From the NCBI GenBank assembly GCA_947474275.1, contig CANJHY010000130.1, forward strand, positions 1 to 13,635: a stretch of DNA of 13,635 bases, read 5' to 3'. Positions within the stretch are counted from its first letter, which is position 1. The number at the start of each line of letters is the position of its first letter. Made by a program: the position numbers and the translations under genes. Under the pieces are notes generated by a model. It was not told the origin of the DNA and ran no database searches. It saw only the letters and a list, made by a program, of their open reading frames with translations. Of this stretch, positions 6,826 to 13,491 are shown piece by piece. The DNA comes from PALSA-1004 sp947474275 (lineage in GTDB: Bacteria > Pseudomonadota > Gammaproteobacteria > Burkholderiales > SG8-41).

Positions 6826-8894
6826 CGCGCAAACTGTTTGTCACCACCGCGTTGCCGTACGCGAACGGATCGTTCCATATCGGCCACATCATGGAGTACA
6901 TCCAGGCCGATATCTGGGTGCGGTTCCAGCGCATGCAGGGCAACGAAGTGCATTTCGTGTGCGCCGACGACGCGCACGGCGCGCCCATCATGCTCAAGGC
7001 CGAAGCCGAAGGCATCACGCCCGAGCAGCTCGTTACGCGCATCGGTTCCGAGCGCAAGAAATACCTCGATGGCTTTCATATAGCCTTCGATAACTGGCAC
7101 TCGACCCATTCGCCGGAAAATACCGAGATGTCGCAGGACATCTACCGCAAGCTCAAAGCGGCGGGCCTCATCTATTCTAAGCCGATCGAGCAGTTTTACG
7201 ACCCGGTCAAGAACATGTTCCTCGCCGATCGTTACATTAAGGGCGAATGCCCGAAATGCGGCGCGAAGGACCAATACGGCGATGCCTGCGAAGTCTGCGG
7301 TTCTGTTTACGCGCCAACCGATCTGAAAAATCCGTATTCGACGCTGTCCGGCGCAACGCCGGTGATGAAAACGTCGGAGCACTACTTTTTCAAATTGTCC
7401 GACCAGAAGTGCGTCGATTTCATCAAGCAATGGCTCGACAAACCCGGCCGACTGCAACCGCAAGTCGCGAACAAGGCTAAAGAGTGGCTCGAAGGCAAAG
7501 CCGACAAAGCGCTCGGCGACTGGGACATTTCGCGCGACGCGCCCTATTTCGGCATCCCGATTCCCGACGCACCCGGCAAATATTTCTATGTCTGGCTCGA
7601 CGCCCCTGTTGGCTATCTCGCGAGCTTCAAGAATTACTGCGCGAAGAAGGGCATGGATTTCGAAAAATTTCTCGCCGATCCGAAGTCCGAGCAGATTCAC
7701 TTCATCGGCAAAGACATTATCTATTTCCACACCCTGTTCTGGCCCGCAATGCTGCACTTCGCCGGCAAGCCCTACAAGGACCCGGACCAGATCAACGTGC
7801 ATGGCTTTATCACGGTGTCGGGCGAGAAGATGTCCAAGAGCCGCGGCACAGGGATTTCACCGCTGCGCTATCTCGATGTCGGGATGAATCCCGAATGGCT
7901 GCGCTATTACATCGCGGCCAAGCTCAATGCGAGCGTCGAGGACATCGATTTCAATCCCGACGATTTCATGGCCCGCGTGAATAGTGATCTCGTCGGAAAG
8001 TACATCAATATTGCCAGCCGGTGCGCGGGTTTTCTAAAAAAGTTCGACTGCAAATTGACTGCCGGGCCTGCGCACGCCTCCGTCACGAACTTGCAAAAAC
8101 ACGCCGGCCAGATCCAGACTGCTTATAACGATCGGGAATTCGGTCATGCGCTGCGCACGATCATGTCGTTAGCCGACCAGGTCAACCAGTTCGTCAACGA
8201 TGCGAAGCCGTGGGAAATCGCGAAGGACCCCGGGCAAAAACAAGCACTGCACCAGATATGTTCGCAGGCGATCAACGCATTCAGGCTGTTGACTCTTTAC
8301 CTGAAACCCGTGATGCCGGAATTGGCCCGCAATGTCGAAGTGTTCCTGAACATCAACTCTCTTCAATGGAGCGATGCCTCCACATTGCTTGCGGACGGAC
8401 ATCGCATCAACGAATACAAACATCTCATGACCCGCGTCGAAGAAAAACAACTCGGCGCGCTGTTCGAAATCGAAAAGGAAACTCCGAAAGTGACAGCCTC
8501 CACCCCTCATCCCGCCACACCCGCGAAGTCCGGCGTGACGCCCCCGCCCGCTGCCGCGGGCGATGGCGTCATCACAATCGACGATTTCACCAAAATCGAT
8601 TTGCGCATCGCCAAAATTTCGCATGCGGAGCACGTCGAAGGCGCCGACAAACTTCTAAAGCTGACGCTCGACGTCGGCGAACTCGGCACGCGCCAGGTAT
8701 TCGCCGGCATCAAGTCGGCGTACGACCCCGCCGCACTCGTCGGCAAGCTGACGGTCGTCGTCGCCAATCTCGCGCCGCGCAAAATGAAGTTCGGCATGTC
8801 CGAGGGCATGGTACTCGCCGCCTCGGGCGAAGCGCCGGGAATTTTCCTGCTGTCGCCCGATGCCGGCGCCGGGCCCGGCATGCGGGTGAAATGA
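6822..8894 (+). CDS. metG: methionyl-tRNA synthetase
   Basis: Attaches methionine to tRNA-Met in the cytoplasm. The protein is 690 residues, a class I synthetase of the long dimeric type. The HIGH signature is at residues 19-22 in 'LPYANGSFHIGH'. A single zinc knuckle has Cys143, Cys146, Cys156 and Cys159 ('CPKCGAKDQYGDACEVCG'). KMSKS is at 336-340 ('GEKMSKSRGTG'), followed by the helical anticodon-binding domain. A Pro/Ala-rich linker ('PHPATPAKSGVTPPPAAAG') leads to a C-terminal EMAP/Trbp111-type tRNA-binding domain ('IDDFTKIDLRIAKI ... NLAPRKMKFG'). ATG 6822 is chosen because AGGGGGAG stands 7 bases upstream and the family N-terminus begins there. The frame stays open to 6687, but that extension has no family similarity. 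The gene is preceded by the duplicated-start ORF with an ATGA overlap. Confidence 0.97.
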   Translation: MTRKLFVTTALPYANGSFHIGHIMEYIQADIWVRFQRMQGNEVHFVCADDAHGAPIMLKAEAEGITPEQLVTRIGSERKKYLDGFHIAFDNWHSTHSPENTEMSQDIYRKLKAAGLIYSKPIEQFYDPVKNMFLADRYIKGECPKCGAKDQYGDACEVCGSVYAPTDLKNPYSTLSGATPVMKTSEHYFFKLSDQKCVDFIKQWLDKPGRLQPQVANKAKEWLEGKADKALGDWDISRDAPYFGIPIPDAPGKYFYVWLDAPVGYLASFKNYCAKKGMDFEKFLADPKSEQIHFIGKDIIYFHTLFWPAMLHFAGKPYKDPDQINVHGFITVSGEKMSKSRGTGISPLRYLDVGMNPEWLRYYIAAKLNASVEDIDFNPDDFMARVNSDLVGKYINIASRCAGFLKKFDCKLTAGPAHASVTNLQKHAGQIQTAYNDREFGHALRTIMSLADQVNQFVNDAKPWEIAKDPGQKQALHQICSQAINAFRLLTLYLKPVMPELARNVEVFLNINSLQWSDASTLLADGHRINEYKHLMTRVEEKQLGALFEIEKETPKVTASTPHPATPAKSGVTPPPAAAGDGVITIDDFTKIDLRIAKISHAEHVEGADKLLKLTLDVGELGTRQVFAGIKSAYDPAALVGKLTVVVANLAPRKMKFGMSEGMVLAASGEAPGIFLLSPDAGAGPGMRVK

Positions 8895-8896
8895 TT

Positions 8897-8983
8897 CGAG
8901 AGGCGTGAGGCGAGAGGGGGGAGGCGGAAGACTCACAACCGGCCCGCTGCTTACTCCTCACTCCTTACCCCTCACTCCTCACG
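8897..8983 (+). repeat. heptad-unit hairpin between metG and the racemase-family gene
   Basis: The purine arm begins three bases after the metG stop with 7-base units (CGAGAGG, CGTGAGG, CGAGAGG, GGGGAGG). The pyrimidine arm at 8951-8983 is built of TTACTCC, TCACTCC, TTACCCC and TCACTCC units. Bases 8904-8919 can pair with 8968-8983 at 14 of 16 positions. The right arm ends 10 bases before the next start codon. Confidence 0.75.
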
Positions 8984-8993
8984 GAATTTTCAA

Positions 8994-10100
8994 ATGCGTA
9001 TCGACAAAGTCGAAGCCGTCGCCATCTCGATTCCGCTGAAGAAAAACTTCGGCGGTAGCACCTACGATGTGAAGAAGCGCTGCACCGTCGTCACGCGCAT
9101 TTACGCAGGCGGATTGGTGAGCGAAGTGTATAACGGCGACAACCGCGCGCACGGCGCTGAAATCGTGCGCATGATCAAGAAACTGCTCGCTCCGCTCGCC
9201 ATCGGCGAAGACATATTCGCGATCGAGCGGCTGTGGGAAAAGATGTTCGCGCTGACGCACACCAGCGGCGACCGCAAGAACCTGCTCGAGGCCATCTCGT
9301 GCATCGACTGCGCGGTGTGGGACCTGCACGGCAAGGCGCTGGGCAAAAGCGTCCGGCAACTGCTCGGAGGCTACCGCAATAAATTGCCGATTATTTCCAT
9401 CGGCGGCTACTACGTCGATGGCAAGACGCTCGCCGATTACGGCCGCGAAATCGAAAGTTATCGCAAGGCCGGCATGGCCGGATGCAAATTCAAGGTCGGC
9501 GGACTCACGCCGGAACAGGACTTCAAGCGAGTGCAGGCCGCGCGCAAAGCGGTGGGCGACGACTTCATCATCGTCGTCGACGCCAATCGCGGCTGGAACG
9601 TGCAGGACGCGATCAAATTCTCGCACCTGATCGAGCCGCTCAACATCACGTGGTTCGAAGAACCCTGTCATTGGCACGACGACGTCGCGCTGATGGCGCG
9701 CGTGCGCCAGTCGACGCGCATACCGGTCAACGCCGGCCAATGCGAAATCACCAGCCAGGGCGTGCGCCGTCTGGTCGATGGCGGCGCGGTGGACTACGTC
9801 AACTTCGACGTTTCCGAAGGCGGCGGCATCACCGACTGGAAGCGCGCCGCGGCGCTCTGCTACACGGCCAGCGTGCGCATGGCGCACCACGAAGAAGCAC
9901 AGGTCGCGCAACATCTGCTCGCCGCCGTGCCGCACGGCACTTACCTCGAATGCTTCGCCGATCCCGACCGCGACCCGGTGTGGCAAAAGATGTGGCTCAA
10001 CCGTCCTACCATCAAGAACGGCATCGCCACCGTAAGCGACGCGCCGGGGCTCGGCATCGTGCTCGATCAGAAGATGATCAAGAAGTACCGGGTCGCTTGA
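8994..10100 (+). CDS. mandelate racemase-type enolase-superfamily enzyme
   Basis: A 368-residue enzyme of the mandelate racemase/muconate lactonizing family, which abstract the alpha proton of a carboxylate bound to Mg2+. The N-terminal capping domain (about residues 1-125) is followed by the barrel. All expected catalytic residues are present at near mandelate racemase spacing: a KxK pair Lys165/Lys167 ('CKFKVGG'); metal ligands Asp196 ('VVDANRGW'), Glu222 ('WFEEP') and Glu251 ('NAGQCE'); Asp272 ('NFDVSE') with His298 or His299 ('AHHEE') as the His-Asp dyad; and Glu319 ('TYLECF'). Both a Lys and a His base are therefore in place, as in racemases and acid-sugar dehydratases of the MR subgroup. 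The substrate is unknown, and no sugar-acid genes flank it. ATG 8994 gives the usual 'MRIDKVEAVAI' start; no strong Shine-Dalgarno sequence is seen. Confidence 0.9.
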   Translation: MRIDKVEAVAISIPLKKNFGGSTYDVKKRCTVVTRIYAGGLVSEVYNGDNRAHGAEIVRMIKKLLAPLAIGEDIFAIERLWEKMFALTHTSGDRKNLLEAISCIDCAVWDLHGKALGKSVRQLLGGYRNKLPIISIGGYYVDGKTLADYGREIESYRKAGMAGCKFKVGGLTPEQDFKRVQAARKAVGDDFIIVVDANRGWNVQDAIKFSHLIEPLNITWFEEPCHWHDDVALMARVRQSTRIPVNAGQCEITSQGVRRLVDGGAVDYVNFDVSEGGGITDWKRAAALCYTASVRMAHHEEAQVAQHLLAAVPHGTYLECFADPDRDPVWQKMWLNRPTIKNGIATVSDAPGLGIVLDQKMIKKYRVA

Positions 10101-10128
10101 ATTACACAACAAACCAAACGGCAATCTT

Positions 10129-10262
10129 GAACCGCGAAGGACGCCAAGGACGCGAAGGACGCGAAGGTAAAAAAAAGTATTTCGTGAATCAGAATACTCG
10201 CGGGGAGATTGAGATTCTGTTCCTCGCGGCTTTCCTGCTTTGCTTGGCGTCCTTTGCGGTTC
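10129..10262 (+). repeat. 134-base palindromic element with 9-base units
   Basis: This fills most of the 214-base gap before the SulP gene. The left end has four 9-base units (CGCGAAGGA, CGCCAAGGA, CGCGAAGGA, CGCGAAGGT at 10133-10168). The outer 20 bases at 10129-10148 match the reverse complement of 10243-10262 at 19 of 20 positions. Inside is a nested pair, CAGAAT and ATTCTG, around 10189-10220. No ORF of note lies within. The unit length and sequence differ from the heptad hairpins elsewhere, so I treat it as a separate repeat family. Confidence 0.75.
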
Positions 10263-10314
10263 AATGTTTTTGCACTATCTTCAGTCAGTGCGCTTCGCAT
10301 AACGTAGGCAACCG

Positions 10315-11955
10315 ATGATCACGTTCTCGCGCCATTTCGCGTTCCGGCCCAAGCTGATTGATTGCCTGAGGGGCTACAACCGCGAAATCTTCATCGCCGA
10401 CCTGCTGGCCGGTATTACCGTCGGCATCGTCGCACTGCCGCTGGCGATGGCGTTCGCAATCGCCTCCGGCGTCAAGCCTGAAGCCGGCATCTTCACCGCC
10501 ATCATCGCCGGCTTCATTATTTCCGCACTCGGCGGCTCGCGCGTGCAGATCGGCGGCCCCACCGGCGCATTCATCGTTATCGTCTACGGGATCGTGGTCC
10601 AGTACGGGCTGGCCAACCTCCTGATCTGCACGTTCATGGCCGGCTGCATCCTGCTCGCGATGGGCGTGTTGCGACTGGGTGTGCTCATCAAGTTCATCCC
10701 GCTGCCGGTCATCATCGGCTTCACCAACGGCATCGCGGTCCTGATCTTCCTGTCGCAGATCAAGGATTTCCTCGGACTCGAAACCGGGCCTTTGCCTGCC
10801 GAGTTCTTTGCGCAGATTCGCGCGCTTGGCTCGGCGTTGCACACCGCGAGCTGGCAAACGCTGGCGGTCGCTTCCGCATCGCTGCTGCTGATTGCTTCGT
10901 GGCCCAACAGGTGGGGCAAGCGCGTGCCCGGTCCCGTTGTGGTGCTGCTGCTCGGCGGACTCGCTGCGGCGTTGTTCAACCTGCCGATCGAAACCATCGG
11001 CAGCAAGTTCGGCGGCATTCCGCAGACCCTGCCACAATTCAAGGCGCCTGACCTGAGCCTCGATCACCTGCGCTACCTGATCGTGCCGGCCATCACCATT
11101 GCGCTGCTTGGCGCGATTGAATCGCTGCTGTGCGCGGTGGTCGCCGACGGCATGATCAAGGACAAGCACGACGCGAACCAGGAACTGATCGCGCAGGGCA
11201 TCGCCAATATCGTGACGCCGTTTTTCGGCGGCATCCCCGCCACCGGCGCCATCGCGCGCACCAGCGTCAACATCCGCAACGGCGGGCGCACGCCCATTGC
11301 CGGCATGATTCACGCGCTGGTCTTGTTGCTGATAGTTCTCGTTGCCGCGCCGCTGGCGAAATACATTCCGCTCGCCTGTATGTCAGCCATTCTCATCATG
11401 GTGGCGGTGCGCATGGGCGACTGGAGCGAATTCAAAACCATGCCGCGTTATTCGCCGGGCCGCACCGCGACATTGCTGTCGACTTTCATACTGACGGTGG
11501 TGTTCGACCTGACGATAGCCGTGCAGGTCGGCATCCTGTGGGCGTCATTGCTGCTGGTGCGGCGCATGGCGCAGGTCACCGTGGTGGCACGCGTACGGCA
11601 TGGTGAAAATGACAGGGTTATTGCCGGCGTTGTGGTCTACGAAGCGAGTGGCGCACTGTTCTTTGGCGCCGCGGACACGCTGGAAGTGTTGTCGCGCGCC
11701 CATGACCACGGACTCAAGACCTTGGTCCTCGATCTGAGCCACGTGATCTACATGGATTCCACGGCGACCCACACGCTGGAAATGGTACGCTACGAACTGC
11801 AGGCGCGCGGCCTTAACCTGCTGGTATGTAGCGCGCACCAACAGCCGGCGTCGATGATCCGGCAATCGGGCCTGCTCGATATGCTGGGCGCCGATCTGCT
11901 GCCCGATCGTGCCGCGGCGCTGATGCGCGCGCAGAACATTGGTGCTGCCGCCTGA
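10315..11955 (+). CDS. SulP family anion transporter with STAS domain
   Basis: A 546-residue inner-membrane transporter of the SLC26/SulP family, which move sulfate, bicarbonate or other anions. A cytoplasmic N-terminus of about 25 residues leads into many hydrophobic segments. Family signatures are 'DLLAGITVGIVALPLAMAFA' (residues about 29-48), 'GPTGAFIVIVYGIV' and 'GFTNGIAVLIFLSQ', followed by 'ALLGAIESLLCAVVADGM' and 'PFFGGIPATGAIARTSVN'. A C-terminal STAS domain (about residues 435-540) carries 'VIYMDSTATHTLE' with Asp481, Ser482 and Thr483, the loop equivalent to the phosphorylatable site of SpoIIAA-type domains. The true anion cannot be told from sequence alone. ATG 10315 gives a normal N-terminus. 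The gene ends one base before the opposing DsrE-like gene. Confidence 0.93.
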   Translation: MITFSRHFAFRPKLIDCLRGYNREIFIADLLAGITVGIVALPLAMAFAIASGVKPEAGIFTAIIAGFIISALGGSRVQIGGPTGAFIVIVYGIVVQYGLANLLICTFMAGCILLAMGVLRLGVLIKFIPLPVIIGFTNGIAVLIFLSQIKDFLGLETGPLPAEFFAQIRALGSALHTASWQTLAVASASLLLIASWPNRWGKRVPGPVVVLLLGGLAAALFNLPIETIGSKFGGIPQTLPQFKAPDLSLDHLRYLIVPAITIALLGAIESLLCAVVADGMIKDKHDANQELIAQGIANIVTPFFGGIPATGAIARTSVNIRNGGRTPIAGMIHALVLLLIVLVAAPLAKYIPLACMSAILIMVAVRMGDWSEFKTMPRYSPGRTATLLSTFILTVVFDLTIAVQVGILWASLLLVRRMAQVTVVARVRHGENDRVIAGVVVYEASGALFFGAADTLEVLSRAHDHGLKTLVLDLSHVIYMDSTATHTLEMVRYELQARGLNLLVCSAHQQPASMIRQSGLLDMLGADLLPDRAAALMRAQNIGAAA

Positions 11956-11956
11956 A

Positions 11957-12397
11957 CTAAGGGCGAATGTACGACCAGCCCTGCTGCTGTTTGACCATCA
12001 ACTCGACCACGCCAGCTTTGATATATCCGATGTTGGGCAGCATGTCGGCCTTGCTCACCTTGGTATTGGTCATGGTGTTTTCGCACGCCATGATCTTGAC
12101 GCCCTGGCCGAGCGCGTCACCGACACGCGCCGATACCGCCGAGTCGAGCTTCAACATGTTGAGCCCTGGGCCGTAGGTTACGACTTCGATTTCGACGCTG
12201 TCCTTGCCAAGGTCCTGCTGAATATTGCGCACGTTGTTGAGCGCGAGGTTCCATTTCGCCGGGTCGTTGTCGCTGACCTGGAATATGACCTTGTATTTGA
12301 CCGCGGCGCCCAGCGCGGTGTCGGCCGCCAATGCCGGCAGCAAGCCCGGCGTGGACAATAAAGCGGCGCATGTCAGAGCGCGTAAAATGTGTTTCAT
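11957..12397 (-). CDS. exported DsrE-like protein
   Basis: A 146-residue protein with a signal peptide (MKHILRALTCAALL..., likely cleavage after 'LALA'/'PALA' near residue 24), so periplasmic. The mature 122 residues read as a DsrE/DsrF-type fold: an opening strand 'YKVIFQVSDNDP', a helix 'KWNLALNNVRNIQQDLG', a strand 'VEIEVVTYGPGLNML', 'GVKIMACENTM' with the single mature Cys105, and a final 'VELMVKQQQGWSYIRP'. DsrE-family proteins handle persulfide sulfur through such a Cys, but many secreted members have no known role, so sulfur transfer is only a possibility. GAGGGG stands 6 bases before ATG 12397 and fixes the start. The gene converges tail to tail with the SulP gene and is divergent from acylphosphatase. 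Confidence 0.85.
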   Translation of the reverse strand: MKHILRALTCAALLSTPGLLPALAADTALGAAVKYKVIFQVSDNDPAKWNLALNNVRNIQQDLGKDSVEIEVVTYGPGLNMLKLDSAVSARVGDALGQGVKIMACENTMTNTKVSKADMLPNIGYIKAGVVELMVKQQQGWSYIRP

Positions 12398-12471
12398 AAA
12401 TTTCCCCTCATGGCATTAAAATCACTGCGTGCTGCTATTCTAGACCTCCCGCTGGATTTTCACCGGCAGCC

Positions 12472-12759
12472 ATGACGCCATCCACGACTATCGTCAAACA
12501 CCTCGTCGTCACCGGCTGCGTGCAGGGCGTGGGCTACCGGCACTTCATGAGCCGCACTGCGCACGACCTGCATGTCACCGGCTGGGTGCGCAATCGCCAC
12601 GACGGCAGCGTCGAAGCGGTGCTCGCCGGCACGTCCGAGGCAGTCCACGCCATGATAGAACGCGCGCGACGCGGGCCACAGCATGCAACGGTGACCGACG
12701 TCACGGTTGCGGACGCGCACGGCAGCTTCGAGCGCTTCGATACCCTGCCGACCGTATAA
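12472..12759 (+). CDS. acyP: acylphosphatase
   Basis: A small cytoplasmic enzyme of 95 residues that hydrolyses acyl phosphates such as acetyl or carbamoyl phosphate. The two catalytic residues fall at the textbook numbers: Arg23 in the phosphate loop 'VQGVGYRHF' and Asn41 in 'GWVRNRHDGSVEAVLAG'. The C-terminal half keeps the ferredoxin-like pattern, with 'ARRGPQHATVTDVTV' as the usual 'GP..A.V..V' segment. ATG 12472 is the first start in this frame with the family N-terminus. No clear Shine-Dalgarno sequence is seen. The 74 bases between it and the divergent DsrE-like gene must hold promoters for both, but none stands out. Confidence 0.95.
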   Translation: MTPSTTIVKHLVVTGCVQGVGYRHFMSRTAHDLHVTGWVRNRHDGSVEAVLAGTSEAVHAMIERARRGPQHATVTDVTVADAHGSFERFDTLPTV

Positions 12760-12760
12760 T
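12755..12760 (+). promoter_or_regulatory. candidate -10 box for the GST gene
   Basis: A perfect TATAAT overlaps the acylphosphatase stop codon. No good -35 box lies 16 to 18 bases upstream and there is no extended -10 TG. A transcript from here would start near 12767, 60 bases before the GST start codon. This is a pattern match only. Confidence 0.3.
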
Positions 12761-12826
12761 GGGCTGCCCACGACACGGTCTTGGCCACGCGGGCACATTT
12801 CAATTACTCAACCAGCGGGGAGCACC

Positions 12827-13438
12827 GTGAAACTATTTTTCAATAATGCATCGCCGTTCGTGCGCAAAGTGCGCGTGTTTGCGCGCGAAACGGGTCTGGA
12901 CGGAAAAATCGAGGAAATCACCACCATGGTATCGCCGGTGCAGGAAAACGCGAGCCTGGCGCAGGCCAACCCGCTGAAAAAAATCCCTGCGCTGCTGCTT
13001 GATGACGGCGCCGCGGTATTCGATTCGCCCGTCATCTGCGAATACCTCGACAGCCTGCATGCGGGCCGCAAGCTGTTTCCGGCTGCCGGCCCCGCGCGCT
13101 GGACCGCGCTCAAGTTGCAGGCGACCGGTGACGGCATCCTCGATGCCGGCATCCTGTGCCGCTATGAAATGGCCGTGCGTCCCAAGGAGTTCCAGTGGAC
13201 AGGCTGGGTAGAAGGCCAGAAAACCAAGTGGCGCGGCGGGCTCGACCTGCTGGAACGCGAAGCCGCCACGCTTGATGGCGAGCCGGCCATCGGCAACATC
13301 ACCGTCGCCTGCGCGCTGGGCTGGCTGGATTTCCGTTACGGCGACGACGACTGGCGCAAGAACCGGCCCGCGCTCGCGCGCTGGTTCGAAAAGTTCGCCG
13401 CGCGCCCTTCGATGAAAGCGACAATGCCAAGCGCTTAA
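12827..13438 (+). CDS. glutathione S-transferase, YibF-like
   Basis: A 203-residue cytoplasmic protein with the two-domain GST layout. The thioredoxin-like N-terminal half (about residues 1-80) has 'NNASPFVRKVRVFARE' with Ser9 as the candidate activating residue, the cis-Pro motif 'NPLKKIPALLL' and the glutathione-binding 'FDSPVICEYLD'. The helical C-terminal half contains 'ALADGI'-like 'QATGDGILDAGIL' and the N-capping region 'GNITVACALGWLDFRY'. From memory it resembles E. coli YibF (202 residues) more than detoxifying GSTs; the physiological substrate is unknown. GTG 12827 is chosen because GGGGAG stands 4 bases upstream and the family sequence begins there. An in-frame ATG at 12707 lies inside acyP and would add 40 unrelated residues. 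Confidence 0.92.
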   Translation: MKLFFNNASPFVRKVRVFARETGLDGKIEEITTMVSPVQENASLAQANPLKKIPALLLDDGAAVFDSPVICEYLDSLHAGRKLFPAAGPARWTALKLQATGDGILDAGILCRYEMAVRPKEFQWTGWVEGQKTKWRGGLDLLEREAATLDGEPAIGNITVACALGWLDFRYGDDDWRKNRPALARWFEKFAARPSMKATMPSA

Positions 13439-13442
13439 AGGC

Positions 13443-13490
13443 AGGATTGAGGAGCGAGGAGCGAGGATTTAAGACTCAATCCTCAATCCT
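13443..13490 (+). repeat. heptad-unit hairpin after the GST gene
   Basis: It starts 4 bases after the GST stop. Seven-base units GGATTGA, GGAGCGA, GGAGCGA and GGATTTA are followed by the CT-rich AGACTCA, ATCCTCA and ATCCT. AGGATTGAGG at 13443-13452 pairs perfectly with CCTCAATCCT at 13481-13490. The right arm ends at a TA dinucleotide (13490-13491), directly followed by the end of an insertion sequence. It could also act as a terminator stem, but no T-run follows. Confidence 0.7.
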
Positions 13491-13491
13491 A

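Noticed and set aside
6690..7802. A 370-codon minus-strand frame opposite metG
   Set aside because: MetG motifs (HIGH, zinc knuckle, KMSKS) prove the plus strand; the antisense frame has low-complexity, shadow-like composition.
8979..10124. A 381-codon minus-strand frame opposite the racemase-family gene
   Set aside because: The plus-strand frame has a complete set of catalytic residues; the antisense product shows no recognisable motif and its length follows from codon bias.
12707..12826. Extended GST start at ATG 12707
   Set aside because: It lies inside acyP in another frame and would add 40 unrelated residues; GTG 12827 has a GGGGAG ribosome binding site and the family N-terminus.
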